Origin: Liolophura sinensis | Taxonomy: Eukaryota; Mollusca; Polyplacophora; Chitonida; Chitonidae | Assembly (NCBI RefSeq): GCF_032854445.1 | Contig: NC_088303.1 | Coordinates: 22,389,501-22,453,500, forward strand | Length of the DNA stretch: 64,000 nt | Direction: 5' to 3' | Part shown: positions 47,980 through 61,110 of the stretch, in pieces | How the letters are laid out: each line of letters starts with the position of its first letter | Numbering within the stretch: the stretch's first letter is position 1 | Translations under genes and position numbers: made by a program | The notes under the pieces: generated by a model | What the model was told of the DNA's origin: nothing | The model's input: only the letters and a program-made list of their open reading frames with translations | Databases searched by the model: none

Positions 47980-50900
47980 TCACACAAGGGTGTCCTCACT
48001 CCTGATGTACTCCCCTATATCAGCTTGATGGAAGGCTACTATTGTCATGGGATCTGCATGGCGACAGTCCTGAGTCGATCTCGCAGCAACGCCAAAACCC
48101 TGGAAGAACATCATAAAAGACAATTTTAATACCACAATAATAATAATAACAATGCTTTATTTCAGACAAAAAGAAAAGCTAAATTCCTTTCTATAACTTC
48201 ATTCATTTAATATATATTAGTACCATCAGTGCTATACATACCATTTTGCCAAATTATATCTTTAATTAATATTCTTGAGTAGGGTGTAGAACAGAAAGCA
48301 AAAAAATATCCTTCCTCAAACAAGGTTCAACACTGTGCTCACTAGTATTTCACTCACAGGTTTATCAGATTTGTGAGTGGAGGAAACCCTGATAGTAACT
48401 ATCACACTGGAGTGTGATCAATTTAGACAAAGTTGTATTCATGAATATTACTCAATCACATTTGTCACCAGATACCGCCCCTCAAGCATTCTAGTCGACC
48501 AATTCTTCACACCAACTGTGAAATTGCACTTTGTCCAGAGAAAAACTTCACAGAATTACCCTGAAGAATTTTAAAACTAATTTGCTGATTTTATTTAAGT
48601 GATATTAACCGAGCTATTCTATCCAGGTGATATGAAGACCAACCCAGCCGTTCTATCCAGGTGTTATTAGGATCAACCTCTCAACTCTAATCAGGTGATA
48701 GTAGGACTAACCAATCCTTTTTATTCAAGTGATATTTGAATCAACCCAGCTATTCTATGTAGGAGACATCAGGCCATCCATACCATTCATGTGATATCAG
48801 GCCTAACCCATCCATGCCATTCAAGTGCTCATTATATTTAGAGGATATTAGAGCTTGCCCTCTCATTCCATTCAGGTGATATTAGACTTAGCTTGCTCAT
48901 TTTACTCAGAAAATATGAACTTTTATACCATTTTATCATATTTTAAAATATAACTAGCCTGCTCATTATATGCAGGAGACATTAGAACTAGCCTACTCAT
49001 TCTATTCAGGTGATATTAAAAATAGCCTGCTCATTCTATTCAGGTGATATCAGAAGTAGCCTGCTCATCTTATTCAGGTGATATCAGAACTAGCCTGCTC
49101 ATTCTATTCAGGTGATATTAGAAGTGGCTCTCACAATCTGCCTGCCCAATCTGCTCAGGTGATATTAGATCTATTTATTTGGTTCACGTTTCACAACGTT
49201 TTCAAGAGTATTTCACATATACACTGGCGGTCAGCATTACGGTGGGAAGAAACCAGGCAGAGTCCAGGGGGAACTTATGACCATCCACAGGTTGCTGGGA
49301 GACCTTGGCCAATCCAGGTAATATTAGAGCATCCATTTTCTTTCTATTCATGTGATATTTGAACTAGCTTGCCCATTATATTCAGGTGATGCTTTTCCTG
49401 TAATATGTGAAGAGAATAAGAGAAGACACTGTAAATCGCTGTAATGTTCCAGTCTGTATGTAAAGCTTTACCCTTACCAAAGGCAAATCCCCCATAGAGT
49501 AGACCACAATTCCCTGGTACTTGTTTGTGTTCTCTGTGATTCTACCCAAACCTGACTTCATCACATGGTGGCCATACAAAAACTGCTGCTCAGCACTGGG
49601 CTTCAACCAGATCTTGTACTGCAACAAAGAAAACAATACGTCTCCAGCCTCTGTACACATCAGCATACAGTATTGTGGATATTCGTTGTTATAAAGTGTG
49701 AAGGACACAGTAAAGTACGTACCCTAATTCTTCAACCTTTTCGCAAATAAAATTGCAATTTATGCTCATTTTTAATCTAATTTTGGGGACAGAACTACTC
49801 TGGTTGGATTTACCAGTTTCAAGGCTTCACAAAAAGTGTACACACTGTATTTCTCAGTCTACACAGAATAATGCCTTCACAATATGCTTGAATAAACGCC
49901 TTGCAAACATGCAAAAAGGTCGAAGAATTACAGTTTGCATGGTTTAATGTACTTAACAACTTTTCAGTCATATGATAAAGTGGAGTCATTAGGTGTGTGT
50001 ACATGTACTTCTTGTGGCAGGGCATCCATGCCGCCAAAGGGATGTCACCACTGAAGTATCATCCGAAGACCAAAGACATGACACCCCTCCCAGCCACATT
50101 ATACTGATACCGAGCCAACCAGTCCTGTTTCCTTGCTCTAACCTCTTGGTGCTGTGTTAAGCATGACGTTAAACCCCAAGCACTCACTCTCAGTGCTTAG
50201 CAGCAAGTGAGGCAGCAGCAAGTGCCCTTTTTGAAGTCCTTGGTATGACTCCACTTGGGTTTAATCCCAAAGCCTCCTAACTTCAACCATAAGACCACAG
50301 AAGCGGTCTACACAGATTTTCTGATGAACTTTTATCTGATTTAATATAATGGGTAATTTCTTCCACTTAAAGACATTCAGCCACAAGTCGACCGTGTGTA
50401 ATCTGTATTATTCATCCCTGCCTTTGCAATAATACCTTGTTAGTATACTAGTAAAACAGTTATTCATCATGGAAAATACACCAATTATTAAACACAGTGT
50501 TGTACAACAGTGATATGGTTACATTTTATGTAAGAAAAAAATGATACAAAGCAGTTTTCAAGTGTTATTATTAAAAAGCAAAATCATTCAGTTTTAGGTC
50601 TGCCATATGAAGACTTTAAAAACTTAGGTTTTTCTTGTACTGACTTTTGGCTGATAAATGCATAATCACTCTCAAAACAAGATAACCTATTAATAGATCA
50701 AACTTCATAATCAGTACCTTTGCATATGGAGCCAAATAGTCTAATGCAGTGATGTGAAGCCTAAACTTGCCAGTTTTTGTAAATTTGCCATAACAGGTCC
50801 CCAAACTTAGAAGGTTTTCTCTAGAAACATTCCCAGCTTTCTTCATGATATCCTCCCTGAAAAACACATACAAATGGAGATTGGCGTGTGCTTCAACAAA

Positions 50901-53626
50901 CAAATAACAATAAGCTACATTTTCTCTGGATTTACAGCTAGATATCTTTATTTAATTTGATGATTGCCATACTCAAGATTTATTTACTCATATCATGGTG
51001 TCAGAAATGGCTGTTGTAAACCACTGACCTTTGGCCAAGTAACTGATAAACTTTCGCACATGTGATGTAAAGATATACACACCATATTGTTGAGAGACTT
51101 GAAAGCTACTGGTCAGCGTCATCAACAACTTATTGTCAACTTAAGGCCCAACAAGTAGTGACAGCCACGCGATTTAGAAATTCCCTGCCCAAGGCCAATT
51201 TTGAACCCACATGGCGTGTGCACCCAGCCACTGAAATGTAAACGTCCTAGCCCACGCCTTTAGATTTTTAGCATGCTTGTATTCTGACTACACTGTACTA
51301 AATGTGAAGGTAATAAAATTTCTGTGATAGCCAAGGCCTTAAAATGGACTACAAAAAGCATATCACTAATGGTACATCAAATCATTTGCATTATACTTAA
51401 TTCTTAAACATATACATATACATTTTCAACAGTTTTCTTCCCAAACAAATCTCTCTCTATTAATCTTGAATTTTTCCTCATATTCTCAGTCTACACACAT
51501 AACAGTCCAGGTACATGAATACATGTAAAAAACATTGTCTTAGATGATTGTGGTGTTTTCTAATAAGATCTTTTTTAGTAAATGTAAACACAGACAACAC
51601 TGTTTCTGTCTCATCTGGTCTACAGGCACTGTGCATGTAAACTTACCTCACACATGAATGCATTACCTGACATAGAAGACTCTGTCTCGGTGCAGTCGGA
51701 AGCAATAGGTTCCATCTGGCCTGTCTAATAGCAACTTTATATTCTCCCCAATGCTAAACAGAACAAACACACACTACAGATCATTTCCATGTACATATAA
51801 AACAGGTACCACCAGAATGAAGAATATATGCTGCAAAGTCATGCATTCTTTCGTGAAGCAAATTTCTCCTTTTGGAATTTGAAATCCATGGCTTTTGTAT
51901 GTATGTACGTATGCTTGGAGTTTTACATCGTTATTTGTGTGTATATATAGTGTCTGCTTGTGGCAGGGCGAGTCCACACCACCAAAGTTCTGCCGCCACT
52001 GAAGTATCATGCTGAAGACACCAGGCGTGACACCCTAACCAGTCACAATACACTGAAACCGGATCAATGATGTTTCCTAGCCCTTACTCTGACGTCTTAG
52101 TGCTAAGAACCAAGTGAGGCAGCAGCAAGTACCATTTCTACAGTCCTTGAAATGATTCAACCCAATTTGAACCCAAGGTCTCTCGACTTTGAGGCGGACC
52201 CTCTAACCTTTAGGTCACTGACGCAGTAGAATAGTGTTTGAAAATTTGTCTAAATTTGACAAAAAAGCATTTAGAGCCAATTACATTTCAAAAATCAAAG
52301 ATACATCCAACATGCTGGACAAGAGTGGTATACACAAGTTTGCAAAAAATATTTCACTGCATTTGTAATCAAAATAAACAATGTTTATTTTTTTCTTACA
52401 CTTTTGTACTACACCATAAGCATTTTCCCCATCATAAACTTCAGAGCCCTCTTCACGTCAAAGGCTGATGCATTTACCTGACCTTGTCAAATTTGCTGAA
52501 GCTGATAGCTACCTTGTTCTAAGGTAAATCGACAGACAAATATGTAAGGAATATGTGTGACTACAAACTTAATGCCATAAGGGCATGCAGAGGTGTCTGA
52601 CCGAAAATTTTTTTCTCCAACCCCGTGACACACTACCATGGCAACTGCAGTAGTTGTAAAGACTACAGTGATATTTACGTGTTGATTTCCATGTGTATTC
52701 GGACGTCATTTTTTCCCACCGTCACATACTATTATTGATCTTTCACTGGTTAAAATTGAATGGGGAGATGTTCAATTTGGATGCAAAGGAAAACACAATA
52801 AATAGGACGTTTATCATTCTAGTTTCTGTCACGTCACCATTACATATGAGATTTCTATGATTTATTATTCGCCATTCATACATTTTAGAAAAGATTTCCT
52901 TAGTTTGTTGTGATACTCTCTGAATTCAAACTTCCATCAGACAGCATGTCGGGTCCATAGCCATTTGCTTATATCACTACACCACTCCAGTTGATGTGCT
53001 AGAACATGGTTCTTAGACGTCTTGATGACAGATAAATATGTTAATGGTAGCATGCACATGTGCGTGTGCCACATGCTTTTGTCATGTGGACTACATCTGA
53101 AATATTCGGCCAGCCTCATTCAGGGAAGCATGAATGTATGGACGTAAGTAGTTACGTAGAAATTTACAAGTAAATATTACCCTAGTCTTCACAACTGCTG
53201 TATGTTTTTGAGAATTTAATGTTCAAGTTGCTCTCACGTTGTAGAGTAGCATTAAGAACCAGATTTTCACCATAGACATATCAGAAGGGGCTCACTGACT
53301 GACAAAAGGACCAACTTAGTCTTTCAAACTGTCGAATGTACAAACTTCAATCTTTGTCATGTCACACATAATCACTTCTTGTGGAATTGTTTGACAAGGG
53401 TACATGTACAAATGTAGGTAGCCTAATGAAAAGGGCCAAGGTACTGGACTATGGTGGCAAAGCGACAGAGCTGCACATGTAAACAATCCTAAAGCTGATA
53501 CCCGATGGCGATTTCATAATGTCTCGAAATGAATTATCCCTGTAAAACCGCTCCTGCTTAAAGTTCTTACTATTTTGACAGTTTTTCAAAAAAGGTTCTC
53601 GTTTCTTCTTCTGTTAAAGGTCTCAT
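47980..53626 (-). CDS. NIP7: NIP7, 60S ribosomal subunit biogenesis factor, five exons
   Basis: Exons 53626-53571, 51753-51667, 50856-50718, 49618-49478 and 48099-47980 join in phase to exactly 180 residues, the length of human NIP7. The protein is nucleolar/nucleoplasmic and acts in 27S pre-rRNA processing and 60S maturation. Seen: start [21 protein letters not shown]-terminal alpha/beta domain with [40 protein letters not shown] and [12 protein letters not shown]; then the C-terminal PUA RNA-binding domain with [40 protein letters not shown] and [16 protein letters not shown]. All family landmarks are intact. Intron 4 holds a degenerate satellite interrupted by a SINE. It is divergent with the gene starting at 54052. 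Confidence 0.98.
48600..49395. repeat. degenerate ~33-bp satellite in NIP7 intron 4, interrupted by a SINE
   Basis: Units such as TATTCAGGTGATATTAGAA + CTAGCCTGCTCATTC, about 33 bp, run from about 48600 to 49165 and resume at 49315-49390. Copies are most alike near 48960-49135 and decay to both sides. A SINE family 1 body (49168-49312) splits the array. Confidence 0.9.
49168..49312 (-). mobile_element. SINE family 1, head-less copy inside the NIP7 intron satellite
   Basis: TTTATTTGGTTCACG, TTTCAAGAGTATTTCACAT, GGCGGTCAGCATTACGGTGG, CAGAGTCCAGGGGGAAC and CATCCACAGGTTGCTGGG. The tRNA-like head is missing. Confidence 0.85.
49945..50300 (-). mobile_element. SINE family 3 copy in NIP7 intron 3
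   Basis: Reverse-oriented: CTTGTGGCAGGGCATCCATG, CCACTGAAGTATCATCCGAA, TTTCCTTGCTCTAACCTC, GAGGCAGCAGCAAGTGCC and, at the head side, ACTTGGGTTTAATCCCAAAG (box B-like). Confidence 0.78.
50948..51260 (-). mobile_element. SINE family 2 copy in NIP7 intron 2
   Basis: Reverse-oriented: GCCATACTCAAGATTTATTT, AAACCACTGACCTTTGGCC, CACACCATATTGTTGAGAG, then toward the head AATTCCCTGCCCAAGGCC and TTTTGAACCCACATGG, the reverse of a box B-like motif. Confidence 0.65.
51920..52230 (-). mobile_element. SINE family 3 copy with tRNA-like head, NIP7 intron 1
   Basis: On the minus strand the head reads GTCAGTGACCTAAAGGTTAG (box A-like) and CTTGGGTTCAAATTGGG (box B). The body contains the reverse of CACCACCAAAGTTCTGCC, CGCCACTGAAGTATCATG and TTTCCTAGCCCTTACTCTG. 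It gives the family's best-preserved head in this window. Confidence 0.8.
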
Positions 53627-54051
53627 CTTTTAAGAAAGGTACCGCCGGAAGTGTGCTCCACGTGTAATCTGTCAGCATGTGCGCATGCGTGAAATTTACT
53701 CGCTCCAACACCATAGGTTGAGCTAAAAGTTTAAACCTGGTAGAGGTCTTTACGGTTTATTAATGAGACATTATATTCTGAAAAGTATTTAAGCATATTT
53801 ATTAGATCAAAATCATATCAAATATTATTTATTTTACAGACTCGTTGATTTGCTTTAGTTTTGTCAAGGTTTTATCACGATAAATGTGACCCAACCTTCC
53901 ACTTAATTTCTAATTCTCAATTGGGCCATACTGGTAGCCATGACGACCGTTGTAGTTTACACATGGTGAAGAATGCAGGTGTCGACGAAGGAGGACGGAG
54001 TTTCGTTTAGTAATGAAAATTCAGCGATTTACTTAACTAAATCGCTGTAGG
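53627..54051. promoter_or_regulatory. shared bidirectional promoter interval, NIP7 / unnamed gene
   Basis: Only 425 bp separate the two divergent start codons. Within the first 65 bp upstream of NIP7: ACCGCCGGAAGTG (ETS/GABP-type CCGGAAGT at about 53645), CCACGTG (E-box at about 53659) and TGTGCGCATGCGTG (NRF1-type palindrome at about 53679). These motifs are common in promoters of ribosome-biogenesis and mitochondrial genes. No TATA box was seen on the NIP7 side. Confidence 0.65.
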
Positions 54052-57034
54052 ATGCCATCTGGTGTTGCTGTGGAACCAGGGGTGCCTGATTTGTATTTAA
54101 GTGGAGCAAAAGCGCAGATTCTGATCACTAATCAACGGCCTGACAGTGCCCAACTCCACACGGAGTTCACCAGTTACACTGTGGCTGAACCCCATCAGCA
54201 GCAATCTGTTCACAAAGCTAATGGTGCGTATCGATTACATTTTGGCCGAGATGTTTCCTGTCCGAAAACCTTCAGAACAGAAAACACTCAAGTGAAAGAT
54301 AGGGGTTGTGATAATGGGTCTCTGCCAAACGTAAACTCGTCACAGAAAGCACTCTCCGTCAGCGGTCACTGCAGCGTGTCATCCAGGCCTGCTGACAAAA
54401 CAGCTCCTCATGTCAACGATGGTCAATATTTGAGCCAAGTAACCAGTTTTCCGCCAGCGAGAAATTCGGCATATTTAGTGACGAATGACATCGACACAAA
54501 CTCGAACCACAGCGGGAAAACTGGCAAGGTTTCATGTGGACCAGCAGATACTGAGGGTGTAGAGAAGGAAGATGGCAGGTGTCCGACTGACCAGGCTGAA
54601 GGGCAGTGGTCAGGACATCCGACACAAACATCAGCAGCGTCGTCTTGTTCAAGGAGTAACAAGGAAAACAGATCACCAAAACCGCCAGGTGTGTTTAAGA
54701 TTAAAGTGTCTTCACTGTAGTCTGTGTTCAGTACCATGCAGTGACACAGAGCAGTATTGTTTATATCATATGATATTCACATGACGGTATACTGAAAAGC
54801 CATCATTGCAGTTATGTGGTACTCTTTATTAGATAAAATCATATAATATTATGATTATGGTAATTAATATATTATTTGATGTGCACTGTAGGCCCTATAT
54901 TGGCTGCGCTAATGTCTCCTGTTTACAATGGTGGCTTGATTGTACCATAGGCTACATGGGTACTCCACATCTGGCTTGATATAATGTACAAAATCTTTTA
55001 TTCTGTTTTAGAGTCATAACAATGTACATTCTACAATGTATATATATATATATTTTTGTGCTTTTTTTGTTTCACATCGGTACAGCAGTTTGGAGTAATA
55101 TTGTACAAGGTAATGAAGTGTGGTTTTAACGTGTATTGTATGTATCTTGCAGTTTCAAATATATCCAGTAGGTTGTGTATAATTCATTTTCAGGTATAGC
55201 GTTCTAAAGAATTATTATTGTTATTTCTCTTCACTAATATTTCCTTTCATTCATTATCTTTTCTTTCAGAAACCAAAAAGAAAAAAGTGAAGCAGAAACA
55301 AAGAAAACTGAAAAAATCATTATCAAGAAGAAACAGTGTAATAAAAAAAGCAGTTATGAGACAAAATTTAGCAAAGCCATCACCAGGTCTACCCTCCACT
55401 GCCCCTGCAACTTCATCCACTCAAAACAGAACATTGAGATTATCATGTGCTCCAGTCATGATCTACACCAAGAAACCCATGACTGCTCATTCGGTGCCAG
55501 AGATTGCCACGAGCAGCCTCAAACAGCGACAAGATGCAAGCAGAGGCGTATACAATCGCCAAGGCGGCCAGAGCTGTGTCATGCCCTCAAGATCTCGCAC
55601 TCTGCCATCTGTAGAATCTTGTGTGTCCTCACGCTATATCAACTCCGATCTGCCCCGGCAGTCCACTAGTATGAACTCTACCTCTGCAAATCAATCCAGC
55701 AATGTGCTGCACAGCTCCAAGCAGCTGGCCAGACTTAGCGACTCCCCCACCCAGACTCGCTCTTCCTCAGCAGCTGCTCAGTACTGGGGGAGACTAGTAA
55801 ACGTCTACTTATCTGAGAAACATTCAGGATCACTTAAAGATAAAGAAAGTGGAACAGAATACCCCTGTGCTCCTCCTGCAACTCCAACCCCAGGTGAGAC
55901 AAATGAGAACTCATATATGATCAGTACATGAAACTTTACATTGACCGAAGTGGACCAAATTTGATTTCTTTACAGGCACAATCACCAGCAGATCAGTACA
56001 TTTTGAGGACATAGCTTTTGTAAACACTTTCCTGTGCTCTACCAGATGCTGTGTTCATGAAATATGCAATGGTCTGCTGCAATAATCAACATTTAATTTG
56101 TACTTTCAGATCAACTTCAGAAGTATAGATACATCCCCAGCATGAATGATGTCAAGGTACATAACCTTCTAGTTACACTACAGTACACTGATATGAAACT
56201 TATAAATTATGCTAACTGACCTATTTTTTTAAGTTCTGAGCGTTGCTTGGCATATAATGGAGAATGAACAGGAATTGGAAAATGCAGCCAATAAGTTAAG
56301 CGTCATTAGCTGACAGGTTTGGAATGAAATCATTCCAGTGGATAAATTCCAGTGGGCAAGGATGGTGTGAAAGGCATCATCATAGTATCTATCATCACAC
56401 GTGTAAACGTTTACAAATCACAGAGGTAAAAAAAGTTAAACAGGATCGATTGCCAAACGTAAGCACATATGCTGCTCAGTGTTTGTCAAATACGAATTTA
56501 AAATAGAAATATGAGATCATGAAACGAGACAGGTTATAGAAAATCCCAAAGTGATAAAACATTAATGTAATCGTACACAGAATAGTTATATGGCATCTTA
56601 GTACATGAAGCTGTTTTGTTTTAGTGTGCACTGAAAACCTGCTCTTCTTTGTTAGTCACAGAGAGCCGTCAAAAATAAACTACAAGCGCTTGAAAAAGCT
56701 GAGCAAAAACGACAAGAAAAACAGCACGGGAAGAAAGCAAAAGCAGAGCAGCAGGTGCTGAAGGAGAACGAAAAAGTGCTGAAACATCGACAGCGACAGG
56801 AGGTAAAATCAACTCGTTTCATCTCCGGAATTATCTTTGCATTTTCATTTTTCCTTCCTGTCATTGTCTTGGACCTGCCGACTGATGCATTGATTGATTG
56901 TAATTGATGTTGCTCTTCCAGTGGAAAACATTCTTAGTGTCGCTTAGGACAGAGGAGAAGGAAGAGCAACGCTATAAGAAAAGAAACGATGTAATTTATG
57001 AATCAGAACTGCCAGATGTTTGCTTGAAAACTTT

Positions 57035-57115
<81 letters not shown>

Positions 57116-58046
57116 GCTAGTTAGCACCATCAATAAAGTCTTTTCAATACAGAAGCCTCGATTAAAAATGAGTTATGTGATTCAAGATTTTAAGAGCCAA
57201 ATTCCATCCAAAAATCAGTACGAATGTTTAAATGAATGAGAATGTATTTAAACCTTATTTACTTTTGCTGTTAATTTGAAAATTATATGAGGGACATTCA
57301 TTTTTATTTTATCAATTACGACACGTTTCGATAACTTGTGAATTTTAATAAATACAGTATCCAATGAAATATTAGTGTCTTTATTGATGGACGGCAAAGT
57401 CGAAACAACAAAATGCATTTGTTGTTCTCATTCACGGTGGATAATAGGAAAATTCTGATAGCACAAGCACTTCACTCCCTCAAAAGCAACGGCCAAAACA
57501 ACAGAAACGGATAGCTACTGGATTCCGGTCATACCGTATACATAATGTGCAAACACTCCTTGGCGTTCGATCTCCTCCTCAATTTATTCCGTTGTGTAGG
57601 TGTGTAAGTGGTTTCATGTATAGTACAAAGCATTTTGTTTGGAAATTTTCTATTGGCATAAACCCGTTGCCAATTGATTGGATACCGACGGCGGCCTGTA
57701 AAATTCGGGTGGGAAGACGTTCGCGCAGCGGTGTGAATATAGCGATATTCCATCTCACGTGATTTAATGGTGATGTTAATTCCGTGAGTGGCGCAGATTT
57801 ATGGTGATCGTTTGTGAGATGTGATTTGATCCTGGTATGAAACCTATCAAGAATATGCAGCATATTTTCCCGAAACTAGAGTATGGCATAGAAATGTTAT
57901 TAGGATGATTTTTTTGAAGTTTTTTTATTGTTTTTCTATTTCTTTTTTCTCTCTGACAGATTTACGCACTGAACGCAGTGATGACGGAACTAGAGTACAA
58001 CCGCTTTGTGTTATTCTGTCTCAGTAATAACATTCAGCCCAGCTGA
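54052..58046 (+). CDS. unrecognised disordered/coiled-coil protein, five exons
   Basis: Exons 54052-54688, 55270-55893, 56110-56156, 56656-56802 and 57960-58046 join in phase to 513 residues. I do not recognise the family. Residues 1-212 are polar and probably disordered (many S, T, N, Q, isolated C). Exon 2 opens with a strongly basic block, ETKKKKVKQKQRKLKKSLSR, a likely nuclear or nucleolar localisation signal, followed by a Ser/Thr/Gln-rich stretch with AAAQYWGRLVNVYLSEKH near its end. Exon 3 encodes DQLQKYRYIPSMNDVK. Exon 4 is a charged helix (SQRAVKNKLQALEKAEQKRQ onward) predicted as coiled coil. Exon 5 ends IYALNAVMTELEYNRFVLFC + LSNNIQPS, compact and hydrophobic, which looks like the most conserved module. 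It is divergent with NIP7. AATAAA lies at 58332-58337. Confidence 0.78.
57041..57112. repeat. (AT)n microsatellite in intron 4 of the unnamed gene
   Basis: About 35 uninterrupted AT dinucleotides. Length polymorphism and assembly uncertainty are likely. Confidence 0.97.
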
Positions 58047-59824
58047 TGACAGCCTTTCCCGAGAGTTGCTGAGGGAATAACAGAGAAGGTTTCTTCACAT
58101 CACATCACCGGCGCATACAAATCTCAGTCTTAGTATAAACTTAGCGCTCACGTTTGATCTTATTGATATTGCCCTCACTGATATTACCCTGCCCTTGTAG
58201 GGTAAGGTGTCATTTTAAGATATACAGAGCATCATCCCCAAGCTGATTTGTGAGATATTTTATAGTTTCTCATAAAACTGGAAGAATCAGCATGGAAAAA
58301 CCATATAACCAAAGAATATTGTGTCGAACACAATAAAGAGAAAGACAAGTTACCAAAACTAATTATGTTAGAGAATGAGAATGAATCAGTGCATGCCATG
58401 TAGTCTAATAATTTATTTTGCTTGTTACATTAAGGTATGTAACGCTAACTTGAGCTTATATGTAAACGCTCTATAGCGCCTATATCATTAAAGGACATAG
58501 TTAATGCAGTATGTGATGGTTTTGTCGGTTGCGTGACGTTACTGTATCTCATCACATTCACAGATTAATGGTGTTATTCTCCTCGCCTCAAGTCACGTCA
58601 TCCCCCTTTTTTTAGTTTTTTTTATTACTGTTATTATTATTTATTATGGCATTTGCCTAAAGTCACATGTTTATTGCAATATTGATCTCACTCCACAAGG
58701 AAAAACTCTCAGGGTTAGGAACGATCCAACAAAGTTATATATACTTTTATTGTTTTGTCATCTGAGATTTTGAGTCATGATGGACTGACATTAGAAGTGA
58801 TTCTTTTTGCGATTCTTTTTGTGATTTTCGGTGAAAAGATCAATAAGTAACCTTTACTTGAAATACAAGTGGATGCATGCGTACAGGTCACTTACCATCA
58901 TGGATTCTAAGTCCTCTGTGATGATCAATAAAATCGACTCTGCAAGTGATCAGTTCTGTAATTTAAGCCCTATGCTGATGACGGAGTTGTGGTAAATTAC
59001 ATTCTTCACTTCACGTTACTGTTCACCATCATTAGTATGGGAGAAACTACTGATAACGAGTACTTATGAGGAGTTGGGCGTGAGCAGATTATCTGTATTT
59101 CACGGTCTTTAGTTTGTACAATAACATATGATTGACGCTGATTATCTCAGTTTATAACGAAATTGCTCTTTAGAAAATGGTTACGTGGATTTGTTCTACA
59201 GACGCTGTGCTCCGAAGGCAATGGCAAGTCTGTTATAGGTGTAAGTATTTGTAGGTAGGGTAATATACAAAAAGGTTGGGTGAATATCGATCGATTAAAG
59301 TAAAGGCGCATTAAAACTGACTTGTGATGCTAGGTAAATTCTATTGCCGAAAGTATTGAAGTATCAGATAAATAATACTACTCTGGAACATTGTACCGGT
59401 ATTCATTAACCATTAAAAAGATGAGATAACGAACCTGTTTTTCAGACGAATGTGTCGTGTATAAAATGAGGAATTTAGCTAACAAGTCATGTAGTACAGG
59501 AATAATGTTTCTGTATAAATGTTTCTGAAGTATTGTTTGTTGACGAATGCTTGGCTGTGTGGTACAGGGCATACTAAGAGTGAAAACGACTCATGATTTT
59601 GTTGTTTTGAGTAGGTTTTTTGTTTTCTTCTTGTGTTTTATTCATAATGTAATTGTACACATGTTTATACGATATACACATTTTCATTACAAAATCATTT
59701 TATTCTTTGTAAGTGAGTTTATTACACTGATGACAGGACAATGGTCCTGTTTCCAGATCGCGGTAGGCAAGTCCGCAAACTGTCCGGAATAGACCCTCAC
59801 TCCCTGGGATCAAAGATATTCCGG

Positions 59825-60110
59825 GAAGGGGGGGGGGGATCATACCAAAGACTTTAAAAATGGTACTTCTTGCTGCCATGTATGGTGCTCAGCACTGAGA
59901 GGCTAGAGCAAGGAAACGGGACTGGTTGACCCTGTGACATATAATGTGAATAGCTGAGATGTCATATCTGGTGTCTTCGACATGATACTTCAGTGGTAGC
60001 AGCACTTTGGCGACATGAACTCGCCTTGCCACAAGACAACACGACGAATAACTCCTCGTCGTCATGTGACTGATCAATTGTTAAGTACGACGTAAAACCC
60101 AAAGCTTACA
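59825..60110 (+). mobile_element. SINE family 3 copy
   Basis: GATCATACCAAAGACTTTAA, GGTACTTCTTGCTGCCATG, GAGCAAGGAAACGGGACTGG, TGGTGTCTTCGACATGATAC, AGCAGCACTTTGGCGACATG and tail TTAAGTACGACGTAAAACCC. The tail's GTACGACGTAAAACCC resembles the tail of family 1 (GTACGGCGTAAAACACC). Confidence 0.75.
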
Positions 60111-60944
60111 TACATGTACATTTTCTTCTGACTCGACTCTGTGGATAACTGTGTATATAGTGCATGCACATAATCGAGCCACAGAGAAGAACAAAGTCTA
60201 TAGTCAGCAGTTGTTTTTGATTTGATTATCTTTGTTAAGCAGCATTGAATTTGTAGGCTTTGGTTCAGTCTCGCCAAAAAGCCATGCCGAAGAGGCCAGA
60301 AATAATGCCCCACCCAGTCAGAGTGAGAAGCATGGCGTTTCCGTCATGGATTATTCTAGTCAGTCAAACCTTAGCTGGTCAATGAATTCAAGGGGTTCGT
60401 GGCTACGGTAAAGTTTATCACCACTTGTTGAACTGTGGGTTTCCTCCACGTGTTTCGATCACTGTAGGTGTTAAATGTATTGCACACAATACATACACAG
60501 AGAATACAAGCTGTATACATGAATGTCATAGAAACTCTTACCTGAAGTACCACGAAGCCACCAAGACAGGCTCATATCTCATAACACTAATTCCTATGTA
60601 ATAATTCGCTATCAAGAGAGCTTCTGTCTGCGTAATGCCTCTTTTGCATTCTGTTGTAGCACCAGAAAGATGCCAACTGCATCCGTGCAAAATGATATAA
60701 GCGCAGTAAAAATTCGAACAACATGCAGACAACCCAGTGGCAAAATTACTTTGTCTGAGGCAGCATGGTATTCATTCGATGAGCTCCAAAACTCAACACT
60801 AACTTTGGTCAAGTTCAAAATTAAAACGATACCTGCGCTCTGGACATCAGGCAGCAGTTTGACTTTGATATTGTTTTTACCGGCTGACGGTCAGAAATTT
60901 AGATACTTCACTTAGTAGGGTGGCTGACAGCGCCCTATTTCACA

Positions 60945-61110
60945 GCGACCTTTGCGGCATTGTGTAGGGTGTCAGGTGGAAAATGCGGAGAGCCCATGCG
61001 TGGTCCGCGGACGGCGCGGATTGGGGATCTTTTGGCGGGGCCGCGAAGGTCACCGAGGGTTCGGTTTTGTAGGGATGAATACGCACCTTCGGCGCGTTTG
61101 CAGGGGCACA
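60945..61110. other. short GC/CpG-rich patch
   Basis: About 165 bp with many CG dinucleotides (GTCCGCGGACGGCGCGG, GGGGCCGCGAAGG, CTTCGGCGCG) in otherwise AT-rich DNA. No motif or frame that I recognise. Confidence 0.5.

Noticed and set aside
56652..56864. Cys/Phe/Ser-rich minus-strand frame
   Set aside because: Antisense shadow of the coiled-coil exon of the unnamed gene.
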